Source: Arcobacter_B sp049472135 (GTDB lineage: Bacteria; Campylobacterota; Campylobacteria; Campylobacterales; Arcobacteraceae). From it: a stretch of DNA of 64,000 nucleotides. This document shows positions 1-8,780 of the stretch, in pieces. Under the pieces are notes generated by a model. The model had not been told where the DNA came from, searched no databases, and saw nothing but the letters and a program-made list of their open reading frames with translations. The DNA is taken from assembly GCF_049472135.1 (NCBI RefSeq), contig NZ_JBMOVV010000003.1, positions 124,001-188,000 on the forward strand, read 5' to 3'. Numbering within the stretch: the stretch's first letter is position 1; every line of letters starts with the position of its first letter. Both the position numbers and the translations under genes were made by a program.

Positions 1-1479
1 TACTGCTGGTTTTCCACAACAAGGACAAGTTGTATGTTTCCAAGTAGGATGAGTATCAAGTGGGTTTCCTTCACCTGTAATTTCTACATCTTCAGGTAAT
101 GCAATTGGTAAGTTCTCTGATTTTTCAGGAACTAATCCACAATCATCACAGTGTACAAAAGGAATTGGAGCTCCCCAATATCTCTGTCTTGAAACACCCC
201 AGTCTCTAAGTTTGAAGTTTACTTTTTTACTACCAATTGAGTTTTGTTCAAAGTGGTAAATAATCGCTTTTTTAGCTTTTGTATTTTTAAGACCAGTAAA
301 GCTTTCAGAATTGATAAGTTCACCCTCTCCTGTAAATGCTTCAGTTGCTTTTTCAATAATACCTTCACTTCCTACAATAACTTGTTTAATAGGTAAGTTA
401 TACTGACTTGCAAATTCAAAGTCTCTTTGATCATGAGCTGGTACTGCCATAACTGCACCACCACCATATGAAGCTAATACAAAGTTTGCAACCCAAACAG
501 GAATATTTTCACCAGTTAAAGGATGAATTACATCAATCTCTAAAGAAACACCTTCTTTATCTTGAGTAGCTCTATCTCTTTCACTTACTTTTTGCATTGC
601 TTTAATAGCATTGATTTTATTAGCTGGAAGTAAATTGTGCTCAACAATATATTTTACAATTGGGTGTTCTGGTGCTAACGCTGAATAAGAAACTCCATAA
701 ATTGTATCTGGTCTTGTTGTAAATACTGAGTACTTTTTAAATTGTCTATCAAGTTTATATCTAGAGTCTTTTGATAACTCAAATTCAAACTCTAAACCTT
801 CACTTCTACCAATCCAGTTCTCTTGCATAGTTAAAACTTGAGAAGGCCAAGTATCTTCTAAAGTAGATAAATCATCAAGTAACTCTTGTGCATATTTAGT
901 AATACCTACATAGTATCCAGGCATCTCTTTTTGAACAACTTCAGTTCCACATCTCCAACAACAACCCTCTTCAAGTTGTTCATTTGCCAGAACTGTTAAG
1001 TCATGAGGACACCAGTTTACAGTAGTTGACTTTCTATATAAAAGTCCCTCTTCAAACATCTTGATAACAAACTCTTGTTCCCATCTTGTGTATAATTCAT
1101 CAGATGTAGCAAACTCTCTTGTTTCACTAAAAGATAATCCAAGTGCTTTAAGTTCATCTCTCATGTAATCGATATTTTCATAAGTCCATTTCTTTGGGTG
1201 AAGCTTATGTTTAATTGCAGCATTTTCTGCTGGCATACCAAAACTATCCCATCCAATTGGATGTAAAACATTAAAGTTCTCTTTTCTATAGAATCTAGCG
1301 AAAGCATCACCTAGACAATAGTTTCTTACATGTCCCATGTGAATTCTACCACTTGGGTATGGGAACATACTTAAGATATATTTTTTATCTTTAGTTTGCT
1401 CATCACTTGGTTCAAATGATTTATTCTCTGACCAAAAGTTTTGCCACTTTTGCTCAACTTGTTTTGAATTATACTCCAT
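1..1479 (-). CDS. leuS: Leucyl-tRNA synthetase, 5' part (runs off the left edge)
   Basis: This gene charges tRNA-Leu in the cytoplasm. Reading the minus strand from the ATG at 1479 gives an open frame to the window edge, 493 codons of a protein that is usually a little over 800. The class I HIGH signature appears as HMGH at about residues 47-50. It is followed by the CP1 editing domain, with TTRPDTIYG and the conserved AHDQRD stretch. The KMSKS loop and anticodon-binding domain lie outside the window. The start overlaps the stop of the upstream DUF6394 gene by one base (TAATG), so the two are probably co-transcribed. Identification is secure. Confidence 0.97.
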   Translation of the reverse strand, partial: MEYNSKQVEQKWQNFWSENKSFEPSDEQTKDKKYILSMFPYPSGRIHMGHVRNYCLGDAFARFYRKENFNVLHPIGWDSFGMPAENAAIKHKLHPKKWTYENIDYMRDELKALGLSFSETREFATSDELYTRWEQEFVIKMFEEGLLYRKSTTVNWCPHDLTVLANEQLEEGCCWRCGTEVVQKEMPGYYVGITKYAQELLDDLSTLEDTWPSQVLTMQENWIGRSEGLEFEFELSKDSRYKLDRQFKKYSVFTTRPDTIYGVSYSALAPEHPIVKYIVEHNLLPANKINAIKAMQKVSERDRATQDKEGVSLEIDVIHPLTGENIPVWVANFVLASYGGGAVMAVPAHDQRDFEFASQYNLPIKQVIVGSEGIIEKATEAFTGEGELINSESFTGLKNTKAKKAIIYHFEQNSIGSKKVNFKLRDWGVSRQRYWGAPIPFVHCDDCGLVPEKSENLPIALPEDVEITGEGNPLDTHPTWKHTTCPCCGKPAV

Positions 1480-1823
1480 TAAAAGTCGTCCTTCTCTTGA
1501 ATTTTTGCACTCTCAATTAATGCTAAAGCTATTGAGAAAACATTTGCTACAACTGCACCAATAGCAAGTGAAATAGCAAGTGGTAAATCGTGCATAAAAG
1601 TTAATACCATAAATGCTGGAATTAGGTGTAAATCAGCAACTAATGAACTTGCTAACAACTCTGCTGCAAGAAGATTTCTAACTCCAATTTTTAGAATCGT
1701 TGATATTACGTTTACTCCTGCTGCGATAAATAACGCAATAGCGTTTGGTTCATAAAGGAAACCAGCAGTTGTAGTAAGTGACATTAGTGAAAAGAATATA
1801 TACGTTACTTTACCCCAATCCAT
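1479..1823 (-). CDS. DUF6394-type small membrane protein
   Basis: A 114-residue protein made almost entirely of hydrophobic helices, with three to four predicted membrane segments and a short charged tail (IQEKDDF). It matches my recollection of DUF6394 proteins, which sit just upstream of leuS in many Campylobacterota; the family name is from memory. The start at 1823 has an AAGGATAAAA ribosome site in front. The stop overlaps the leuS start by one base, implying translational coupling. No catalytic motif is visible and the function is unknown. Confidence 0.75.
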   Translation of the reverse strand: MDWGKVTYIFFSLMSLTTTAGFLYEPNAIALFIAAGVNVISTILKIGVRNLLAAELLASSLVADLHLIPAFMVLTFMHDLPLAISLAIGAVVANVFSIALALIESAKIQEKDDF

Positions 1824-1914
1824 TTTTATCCTTTTATAGTTTCTACTATTTAAATTTTAAGCAAATATACTATCTAAAAAAAGGTAAAAAATGGCTTTGG
1901 TAAAGCACTATAAC

Positions 1915-2391
1915 TTATTTTGAGAGTTTGTGTTTAAAGCCTTTAAACATTTTAAATAAAAGATAAACCATTATAACTTTTATAAACAATTGTACAATTG
2001 TATATGGTGTAAAACCATTTATTTCATACTCAAAAGGATTGATGATGTTATGAAACAAAAGATTGAAAGTCATATCATTTGTAATAACAAAATAAAAAAT
2101 TAATGCTACATACATAGCTAAAAAATAGAACTGGTTTTTCTGCATTTCAATAATACTATAAACAAAATGCCATACAAAAAAAGAGACAAAAGAAGCTATT
2201 AATAACTCTTTTAAAACTCCTGCTTGAATATCAATAACATAAGTTCTTGAATAATCTAAGTATTTGTATTCAATTATTGAAGATATAATTTCAAATATGA
2301 AAATCCATGTAAGAGCTAAAAACCAATCTGTACCATTTTTTGAAGTAATTTTATCAAACTGATACAAAAAACCTTGTTTACTTTTTTCCAT
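1915..2391 (-). CDS. Small membrane protein resembling the C-terminal domain of the neighbouring pentapeptide protein
   Basis: A 158-residue protein with about four hydrophobic segments. A GGAG ribosome site lies 7 bases before the ATG at 2391. By eye it aligns with the last ~140 residues of the upstream 545-residue protein. Both have a tryptophan-rich first helix, a D-M/F-T-F/L motif followed by N-I-NPF, and a final hydrophobic helix ending in a basic tail. It looks like a stand-alone copy of that membrane domain, from partial duplication or loss of the repeat region. The function is unknown. It could form one operon with its neighbour. Confidence 0.7.
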   Translation of the reverse strand: MEKSKQGFLYQFDKITSKNGTDWFLALTWIFIFEIISSIIEYKYLDYSRTYVIDIQAGVLKELLIASFVSFFVWHFVYSIIEMQKNQFYFLAMYVALIFYFVITNDMTFNLLFHNIINPFEYEINGFTPYTIVQLFIKVIMVYLLFKMFKGFKHKLSK

Positions 2392-2492
2392 TATTTAACT
2401 CCATTTCCTATAATAGAATATTAATGATATATTTTATATCAAATTTCCTTAAAGGCCGTTATCTTGGGCTTAGTTACTTTTTTTGTTATTGT

Positions 2493-4130
2493 TTATTTTC
2501 TTCTTGTATTTTGTCTTATAGAAATTATAAATTGGTAGATTAAAAAAGCTATTGATATTTTGTACAATAAAGTTAAAAAACTAAGTTCTTCTAATCCTGT
2601 CATTATAGAAAATGGATTTATATTATTAGAAATATTATAAAGAGTAAAATCTTTAGAAAAAAATGAATAAAATATATAAAAACATAAAACTAGATAAAAA
2701 TTATTTATATTTTCTTTTTTAACTACCCAAATTGAGATTAATAAAATTATACCAATAATGAAACTATCAACTAATAAATACTCTAATTTAGTGTCTAAAC
2801 TTTCATTTAAACAATTTATAAATCCATAAGTAAAACTAAATATCAAAATCCAAAATAATGCAAGTAATGAATCTTGAGAATGATTTGAAGCTAAGCCATG
2901 AACTTTAAAGATAAGCCAATCAAAAAAGTTTTTGCCATTCCTTTTTTCTTTGTCAAGTTCTTCTTCTCTTTTTTGCATTTCAATTGCATAAAATTTATTT
3001 GCTTCTATGATATTGTTTTGTTGTTCGAAAGAGTCTTTTATGATTCTTGCAGTTTCTCTATTAGCTATATTACTTTCTAAATTTGCATTGTGAAAATTAC
3101 TAGATACAAATACACAAGAAACAAAATCAATATTTGTATCTAAATTTCTATTTGAAAATATAATATTTTTAAAGTAATTATTTTTAAATTTTAATATATT
3201 TACTTCTGAGAAATCTATTATAAATGTTTCATAAAAACTTCCATTTAAAATATTAAGAGATTTAATATTATAAATTAATATCTCAACTTCTTTTTCAAAT
3301 ATACAATTACTAATATATAGTTTAGATAAAGTATCTTGCTTTAATTTAAAAATATTAAGAAAAGTACTATTAGTAATTTTAACTTCATTGAAATTTGAAA
3401 AATCTCTAATATTAAGTGATGAATGAATCTCAGCATCATTTATATTTAAAGTTTTTGCATGTTCAAAGTGACATTTTCTAAATAAACTTTTTGAATTTAC
3501 TACAATATTTGATATTCCAATATTATCAAGAAAAAAACATTCGTTAAAAAGCTTTGAAGAAATTATCAAATCTTTCTCAGTTGAACCATAAATATAAACT
3601 TTTTTTGTAAAAATACAATTATGAAAAATATAAGTAAAATCAACTGAATTAAAATCACAAGTAATATTAAAATTTTTTTTAAATTTACATTTTCCTAAAA
3701 ATTTAACTTTTTTATCAATATGAATTTTACTTGTATAAAAGATACAATTATTTTTAAAACATACATAATTTGCTTTACATTTTTTTGATATAAAAACTTC
3801 ATCTTGAAAAGTACAGTTATCAAAAATTATTGGTTTATCATATTGTATATTTGAAAATATTTCAATAAATTCATCCTCATTTGTCTGATAAATAAATTTT
3901 CCATTAGTATATTTAAAATCAGGAAAATTTATACCCTTAAAGATATAAGAATCATATTTCTTATTGTTAAACTTAGAAATTATTTCTTCAATTGCTATCC
4001 AAAATTCATTTATTTCTGAGTAAGAACATTTTTTTATATTATTATCTTTTTCACAATGCAGAATACATTTACCATTTTCATATTCATCTAGTCCACAATC
4101 TATTACATTACACATTTTACTTACTTTCAT
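2493..4130 (-). CDS. Pentapeptide-like repeat protein with N-terminal Cys cluster and C-terminal membrane domain
   Basis: A 545-residue protein of unknown role. Residues 7-25 hold a cysteine cluster (C-x5-C-x9-C-x2-HC) that could bind zinc. From about 50 to 360 there are repeated short F/C-x-x-C/N-x-F units, as in degenerate pentapeptide-repeat or other right-handed beta-helix proteins. A charged helix rich in E and K follows, then three to four membrane segments from about 410 to the end. The gene is even richer in A and T than its neighbours, with many ATA and AAA codons, suggesting relaxed selection or acquisition. No convincing ribosome site precedes the ATG; a start at residue 6 is also possible. 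Confidence 0.7.
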   Translation of the reverse strand: MKVSKMCNVIDCGLDEYENGKCILHCEKDNNIKKCSYSEINEFWIAIEEIISKFNNKKYDSYIFKGINFPDFKYTNGKFIYQTNEDEFIEIFSNIQYDKPIIFDNCTFQDEVFISKKCKANYVCFKNNCIFYTSKIHIDKKVKFLGKCKFKKNFNITCDFNSVDFTYIFHNCIFTKKVYIYGSTEKDLIISSKLFNECFFLDNIGISNIVVNSKSLFRKCHFEHAKTLNINDAEIHSSLNIRDFSNFNEVKITNSTFLNIFKLKQDTLSKLYISNCIFEKEVEILIYNIKSLNILNGSFYETFIIDFSEVNILKFKNNYFKNIIFSNRNLDTNIDFVSCVFVSSNFHNANLESNIANRETARIIKDSFEQQNNIIEANKFYAIEMQKREEELDKEKRNGKNFFDWLIFKVHGLASNHSQDSLLALFWILIFSFTYGFINCLNESLDTKLEYLLVDSFIIGIILLISIWVVKKENINNFYLVLCFYIFYSFFSKDFTLYNISNNINPFSIMTGLEELSFLTLLYKISIAFLIYQFIISIRQNTRRK

Positions 4131-4260
4131 ATTTAAATAATTAGCTACATTTTATCTTTTTACTCTTATTTGTGGTTTTCTTTATATTCTTTTTTTATAA
4201 AAAGAAACAAAAAATTGTGAGCAGAGTTTGTAAATAGCTAAAAAATATATCGAAATTCTA

Positions 4261-4306
4261 AAATTTGAAAACTCGGCTCGTGCCTCACCTCAGACAGTTC
4301 AAATTT
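4261..4306 (+). repeat. Structured 46-nt repeat, copy 1
   Basis: A 9-bp stem (AAATTTGAA at 4261-4269 with TTCAAATTT at 4298-4306) encloses a 28-nt GC-rich loop, whose core at 4271-4290 reads ACTCGGCTCGTGCCTCACCT. The loop matches copy 2 at 27 of 28 positions. The stem differs from copy 2 at three base pairs, and each change is compensated on the other side. This suggests that base-pairing has been kept. Confidence 0.7.
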
Positions 4307-4462
4307 CTTTACGAATTTAGAGAGATTTTTCTTAACGCTATTTTCAAAATGCTCACACTTGGAGTTTTAATTTCACTTTACTAAAATACAAAGTGAAATT
4401 TGGCGAATAAAAGTATCGCTTTGTATTTTTGGGATAAGATTTTGAGATTGATGAGCGTTAAG

Positions 4463-4508
4463 AAATTGTGACTGTTTGAGGTGAGGCACGAGCCGAGTTT
4501 CACAATTT
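4463..4508 (-). repeat. Structured 46-nt repeat, copy 2 (inverted)
   Basis: This is the second copy, in opposite orientation to copy 1 and 156 bp away. Its stem is AAATTGTGA (4463-4471) with TCACAATTT (4500-4508). The loop, read on the minus strand, is the same 28 nt as copy 1 with one substitution. Together the copies form a long imperfect inverted repeat. It could be a REP/MITE-type palindromic unit or an RNA hairpin. Confidence 0.7.
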
Positions 4509-4724
4509 TAGCGAAGATTGAAAAAAATCCCCAAAAATACAACTTGCGATAAGATTTCTTTTTCCTAGTTTTTCTTATAAAAGAAAAAGTAGAAAGCATC
4601 CTTACAAACAAATATAAAAAGAAGAAGGAAAAACTTCCTTCAAATTACAAAGTTTTCAAAAAACTAAAAAGAAAATCCCAGTTTCCAAACTAATACAAAA
4701 TAAGTAAGCATAAAAAGTACAAAA

Positions 4725-5696
4725 CTAATTAAATTCATGCTCTTTTCCTTTTATATTTTTCTTACTATTTTGTATTAAAGCACATACTTTAAATGCTGCT
4801 GTTTCCATACTATCATATTGTGTTTTACTTATATGATGCACTCTTTTATCTTCTATAATATTTTCTTGCATATGATATTCATCTATTATTTGTTTTGCTT
4901 TTTTATTTGAATTTAAAATAGCAATATGTTTTACATCTAAACTAAGAGCTGTTTTTATATATTGGCTATGTGCATTTGCATTTATTACAACTATTGCATT
5001 TAATTGTTTTTCTTTTAACTTATATGAACTATCATATGAATCAAGCATTAAAAGTTCATCAGCAAGTTTATAACTTCTAAAATTTTTCCCTCTAATATCA
5101 CATACTGTTGTATGCCATCCTAAAAAGTTTGAAACTTTTACCAACTCTTCACTTTGTTTTGATACGCCAAAAATCAAAAGCTTTAAAGGTGTTTCTATTC
5201 TTTGATAAAACAGATTTTTATTTCCATTAAAATGATTATCTTTTTCATCAAAATGTGGGAAAAAACAGTGTGCATTTTTATGTTTCATAGACCTAACAAG
5301 TGTTTTACTTATTCCTTTTGAGGCATTTTGTAAAGCTTCTCCTATACATCCGTATTCATCTTCACAATAAAATGGCTCAATCCAACACTTCACATAGCTA
5401 TCACTTAAAAACTCTTTTTCCCATGTATGAGCAATACTACTCTCACTTTTTAAATCAAATACTATATATCTACTTTGTCTTGATTCTAATACGTCATCTA
5501 CTAAAGACAAAATATAGTTTTCTAATCTTTTTAGATTTTCAAAACCTATTGTTTCATGACTACTATTTATAAACATCGAATAGTCACTTTTTCTATGAGT
5601 ACTATTTTTATAATCTAAGATATTTATACAAACTATATCTTTTTTATTCTGTTTTGATCTTTGTAAAAATTTTATATGTTGTTTGTTACTAAACAT
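4725..5696 (-). CDS. Divergent XdhC/CoxI-family protein
   Basis: A 323-residue protein with the two-part layout of the XdhC/CoxI family. An N-terminal domain covers about residues 15-130. A C-terminal Rossmann-like domain starts at KLLIFGVSKQSEELV (about 170) and runs through a conserved-type ending near MET-AAFKVCALI. XdhC proteins help insert sulfurated molybdenum cofactor into xanthine- or aldehyde-oxidoreductases. The usual N-terminal G-S-x-P-R motif and GGC are missing, so the activity may differ. No molybdenum hydroxylase gene is nearby. Its promoter carries the same 11-bp repeat operator and -10 spacing as the quinoprotein operons more than 30 kb away, which suggests a role in alcohol or aldehyde oxidation (inference). 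Confidence 0.6.
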   Translation of the reverse strand: MFSNKQHIKFLQRSKQNKKDIVCINILDYKNSTHRKSDYSMFINSSHETIGFENLKRLENYILSLVDDVLESRQSRYIVFDLKSESSIAHTWEKEFLSDSYVKCWIEPFYCEDEYGCIGEALQNASKGISKTLVRSMKHKNAHCFFPHFDEKDNHFNGNKNLFYQRIETPLKLLIFGVSKQSEELVKVSNFLGWHTTVCDIRGKNFRSYKLADELLMLDSYDSSYKLKEKQLNAIVVINANAHSQYIKTALSLDVKHIAILNSNKKAKQIIDEYHMQENIIEDKRVHHISKTQYDSMETAAFKVCALIQNSKKNIKGKEHEFN

Positions 5697-5728
5697 TTTA
5701 TAATTACCCTATTTATTTTATTAGAGTA

Positions 5729-5783
5729 ATTATAAAACAAGTTTATAGCCTTGTTATAGCCCATAAATAGCTTAAATATAGCC
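5729..5783 (-). promoter_or_regulatory. Promoter of the XdhC-like gene: four 11-bp repeats plus -10
   Basis: Four copies of TATAGCC or a close variant start at 5744, 5755, 5766 and 5777 on the plus strand, exactly 11 bp apart; the third is AATAGCT. On the minus strand a perfect TATAAT lies at 5734-5729, 9 nt from the repeat edge, about 33 nt before the ATG. This arrangement is the same as at six other promoters in the window. Confidence 0.75.
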
Positions 5784-5804
5784 TTTGTATATATACTATA
5801 CAAA

Positions 5805-5840
5805 TAAAAAAAGGGAAGAGCAAAAACTCTTCCCTTTTTA
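5805..5840 (-). terminator. Rho-independent terminator after secF
   Basis: The inverted repeat AAAGGGAAGAG / CTCTTCCCTTT has a 5-6 nt loop and runs of A on the left and T on the right. Read on the minus strand it follows the secF stop by about 24 bases and ends in a T-run. It would close the yajC-secD-secF transcript. Confidence 0.8.
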
Positions 5841-5863
5841 AAATCAAAACCAATTTTTCTATA

Positions 5864-6832
5864 CTAAACTGTACCTTGTTCGTACATAGCTCTTAATTTA
5901 TCTTTTTCTTTTTGTTTTTTTAATTTATCTGCTTCTTTTGCTCTAAAGTCGTTGATTGAGAACTTTAATTGAACTAAGAATGATGCAGCAATAAAGATAG
6001 ATGAATAAGTACCTACAACAACACCTACAAGCATTGTAAATGCAAATCCATTAATAATCTCTCCACCGAATAAATAAAGTGTTACAACAACAAAGAATGT
6101 AGTTAATGAAGTAAGTGTTGTTCTTGAAAGAGTTTTACTTACTGATTCATTTACAACTTTATCAAGTACATTTTCTTTAGATGTTTGAACTCCCTCTCTA
6201 ATTCTATCAAATACAATAATTGTATCGTTTAGAGAATATCCAAGGATTGTTAAAATTGCTGCTAAGATATCTAAGTTTACTTCTACACCAACAAGTGCGA
6301 TAGCTCCTAGGGCAATAGTAACATCATGTGCTAAAGCTAAGATAGAAGCAACAGCAAATCTCCACTCAAACCTAAATGATACATAAGCTAAGATAACTAT
6401 AAGAGATAAACCTAAGGCCATTAAACCTTTTTCTCTTAATTCATTACCTACTTTAGGTCCAACCATATCAACTCTTCTTACTTCAAAGTTTCCAGTTGAA
6501 TCTAAGATTTTATGCATCTCATCACCAATATCATTTGCTAGATTTGAAGAAGTACCTGTAATTCTAATTACAACTTCTTGAGGACTACCAAACTCAGTAA
6601 TTGATGAACCTTTATATTTTGTTTCATTTAAAACTTCTCTAATCTTATCAATTGGAGCTTTTTGCTCATATTGAACTTGAACTAAAGTACCACCAGCAAA
6701 GTCAATACCAAAGTTAAGACCTTTTGTAAATAATAATACTAATGAAGCAATAACAAGAATAGAAGATATTCCTAAAAAAGGAAGTCTTCTTCCCATAAAA
6801 TTATATATTTTATCTGATTTAAAAAATTCCAT
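5864..6832 (-). CDS. secF: Protein translocase subunit SecF
   Basis: SecF partners SecD in the inner membrane to drive late steps of Sec protein export with the proton gradient. The 322-residue length is normal for the family. Near the N terminus (about 40-50) it has the GIDFAGGTL motif. Six membrane segments and a periplasmic domain follow, and the conserved ILGYSLNDTIIVFDRIRE stretch lies near residue 200. The start overlaps the secD stop by one base (TAATG), so the two are coupled. The tail is rich in lysine, as is usual on the cytoplasmic side. Confidence 0.97.
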   Translation of the reverse strand: MEFFKSDKIYNFMGRRLPFLGISSILVIASLVLLFTKGLNFGIDFAGGTLVQVQYEQKAPIDKIREVLNETKYKGSSITEFGSPQEVVIRITGTSSNLANDIGDEMHKILDSTGNFEVRRVDMVGPKVGNELREKGLMALGLSLIVILAYVSFRFEWRFAVASILALAHDVTIALGAIALVGVEVNLDILAAILTILGYSLNDTIIVFDRIREGVQTSKENVLDKVVNESVSKTLSRTTLTSLTTFFVVVTLYLFGGEIINGFAFTMLVGVVVGTYSSIFIAASFLVQLKFSINDFRAKEADKLKKQKEKDKLRAMYEQGTV

Positions 6833-8397
6833 TATTTAACTCCAAACCATTTTTTTAAGTCTTTATCTTTAGCTATTTTACTAGCTAAAGCTTCATAAAT
6901 ACCATGAGTACCTAAAATAGCAGTTAACATAGAAGCTAAAATACCAATAGAAATAGTAATCGCAAATCCTTTAATAGGACCTGTTCCATATGCATATAAA
7001 ATTACTGCAACTAAAAGTGTAGTAATATTTGCATCTAAAATAGCTCTCATTGCATTTGAATATCCATCTTCAATTGCTTTTGTTACTGATACACCTTGTT
7101 TTAATAACTCTCTAATTCTTTCACCAATAATAACATTGGCGTCAACTGCCATACCTACAGTTAATACAATACCTGCCATACCAGGAAGTGTTAAAGTTGC
7201 ACCAAACATTGCCATAACAGAAATGATAATAAAGATATTAGTAACAAGTGCAATATTTGCAATAATACCTGCTCTTCTGTAGTAAACAATCATAAAGATA
7301 AATACGATAATAAATCCAGAAACTAAAGCAATTGTAGAAGCTTTAATTGAATCAGCACCAAGTGATGGACCAACACTTCTTTTCTCAAGTAACTTAACTG
7401 ATGCAGGTAAAGCACCACTTCTTAAAGCAATAGCTACATTACCAGCTTCAAGAACAGTAAATCCACCAGAAATTTGACCACTTCCACCACCAATTCTTTC
7501 TCTAATATTTGGAGCTGAATAAACTTTACCATCTAATACAACAGCAAGTCTTTTACCAACATTTTTACCAGTAAAATCTCCAAAGATTCTAGCACCACTT
7601 GAATTAAGTGTAAAATTAATAATTGGCTGGTTTGCAGTATCAAATGCAACTTGTGCATCAATAACTTGAGAACCACTTAAAATAGGAATCTCTTTTACAA
7701 GATATTTTACAGCAGCATTATTTGTATCTTCTAAAATAATATCACCATATTGTGCAGCTTCAGCTTCACTCATAGTATATACTTGATCAGCTCTTTGCTC
7801 ATCAACAGCCATAAGCTCTAAGTTAGCAGGCTTTGAGATAAGTTCTCTTGCTGCTTTTTCATCTTCTGCAGTTTTAATACCTGGTAATTGAACAACAATA
7901 TCAGTAGCACCTTGTCTTACAACAGTTGGTTCTGCTAAACCAAACTGGTCAAGTCTATTTCTAATAGTCTCAACAGCTTGAGATACTGATAAGTCTTTTG
8001 TTCTTTCAATCTCTTCACTTGTTAGTTTTACAGTATAGTCTGTACTCTCTTTTGAAACTTCAAGACCTTTAATCTTGGCTAACATTTCATCCATTCTTGG
8101 TAATTCATCAGGATCTAATACTGTAAACTTAATAGAATCAGTATCTAGTGATAAACCATCAATTAATAAATCTTCATCTTCTGCGAAGTATTTAATTGAA
8201 GTTGCAATTGTTTTGATTTTTGATGTTACTGCTTCATGTGTATTAACACCTAAAAGCATATGTAATCCACCTTGTAAATCAAGTCCTAATGAGATTTTTT
8301 TTCCGCTATCTGTTTGCATAAGTGAAGGAATTGAAAAAACAACACCAAAAACAATACTTAATGCAAATATTATAAGTCTATAATTAAAGATTTTCAA
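6832..8397 (-). CDS. secD: Protein translocase subunit SecD
   Basis: SecD is the larger partner of SecF, with a big periplasmic domain and six membrane helices. The sequence has GLDLQGGLHMLLGV near residue 40, the P1 region with IRNRLDQFGLAEP, and the membrane part with VGMAVDANVIIGERIRE. The 521-residue length is typical for this phylum. The start is a TTG at 8397: an AAGGA site sits 6 bases before it, and no ATG lies in a better position. secF follows with a one-base overlap and yajC precedes by about 80 bp containing a hairpin. Confidence 0.97.
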   Translation of the reverse strand: MKIFNYRLIIFALSIVFGVVFSIPSLMQTDSGKKISLGLDLQGGLHMLLGVNTHEAVTSKIKTIATSIKYFAEDEDLLIDGLSLDTDSIKFTVLDPDELPRMDEMLAKIKGLEVSKESTDYTVKLTSEEIERTKDLSVSQAVETIRNRLDQFGLAEPTVVRQGATDIVVQLPGIKTAEDEKAARELISKPANLELMAVDEQRADQVYTMSEAEAAQYGDIILEDTNNAAVKYLVKEIPILSGSQVIDAQVAFDTANQPIINFTLNSSGARIFGDFTGKNVGKRLAVVLDGKVYSAPNIRERIGGGSGQISGGFTVLEAGNVAIALRSGALPASVKLLEKRSVGPSLGADSIKASTIALVSGFIIVFIFMIVYYRRAGIIANIALVTNIFIIISVMAMFGATLTLPGMAGIVLTVGMAVDANVIIGERIRELLKQGVSVTKAIEDGYSNAMRAILDANITTLLVAVILYAYGTGPIKGFAITISIGILASMLTAILGTHGIYEALASKIAKDKDLKKWFGVK

Positions 8398-8438
8398 TCT
8401 TAATCCTTAGTAAGGGGGTTTTGATTTTTAAAGATAAA

Positions 8439-8459
8439 ACATGTAAGAAACTTACATGT
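8439..8459 (-). terminator. Hairpin between yajC and secD, possible partial terminator
   Basis: A perfect 9-bp stem, ACATGTAAG (8439-8447) and CTTACATGT (8451-8459), with a 3-nt loop. On the minus strand it is followed by TTTTATCTTT, a weak T-tract. It could reduce read-through from yajC into secD or stabilise mRNA ends. Confidence 0.4.
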
Positions 8460-8476
8460 CTTAAAAAAAAAGATTT

Positions 8477-8752
8477 TTAGTCTTCTAAAAGTTTAGCTAC
8501 GAACTCTCTGATTAATTTCATTTCAGTTCCATCGCTATTTTTCACTACAAAGTAGTCATCTTCTACTTTAGTTACTTCTACGATTAAGCCTCCATTTGTT
8601 ACAATCTTATCACCTTTTTTAAGATTATTAACCATCTCTTTATGCTGTTTAGCTTGTTTTTGTTGTGGTCTAATAATTAAAAAGTAAAAAATTGCAAATA
8701 ATGCAACAAGAGGTAGTAATGAGCTTATTAAATCAGCACTTGAACCTTCCAT
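8477..8752 (-). CDS. yajC: Sec translocase accessory subunit YajC
   Basis: A small single-pass membrane protein that joins the SecDF complex. After a hydrophobic segment (about residues 12-28) comes the family signature FLIIRPQQKQAKQH, then a cytoplasmic domain with KGDKIVTNGGLI. The ATG at 8752 is preferred over a TTG one codon earlier because the AAGGA site is 6 bases from the ATG. It heads the yajC-secD-secF operon and is divergent from lnt, sharing a 28-bp promoter gap. Confidence 0.95.
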   Translation of the reverse strand: MEGSSADLISSLLPLVALFAIFYFLIIRPQQKQAKQHKEMVNNLKKGDKIVTNGGLIVEVTKVEDDYFVVKNSDGTEMKLIREFVAKLLED

Positions 8753-8780
8753 CAAAATTCCTTTTCAAAAGTAGTTTAGT

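Larger units (their letters stand above)
4131..4724. other. 594-bp gap without a convincing gene; repeat-rich
   Basis: No ORF here looks like a real protein. A 76-codon frame at 4381-4611 on the minus strand exists only because it reads through the repeat arms. The stretch contains two inverted copies of a 46-nt structured element (listed separately), duplicated TTAACGCT and GATAAGATTT pieces, and poly-A/T runs at both ends. It resembles an intergenic dispersed-repeat island more than a gene. Confidence 0.6.

Noticed and set aside
4381..4611. 76-codon ORF on the minus strand
   Set aside because: It lies across the inverted repeat and has a composition unlike a folded protein; it seems to be open by chance in a repeat.
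8075..8383. 102-codon plus-strand ORF inside secD
   Set aside because: It is antisense to a conserved coding region and has no similarity that I recognise.
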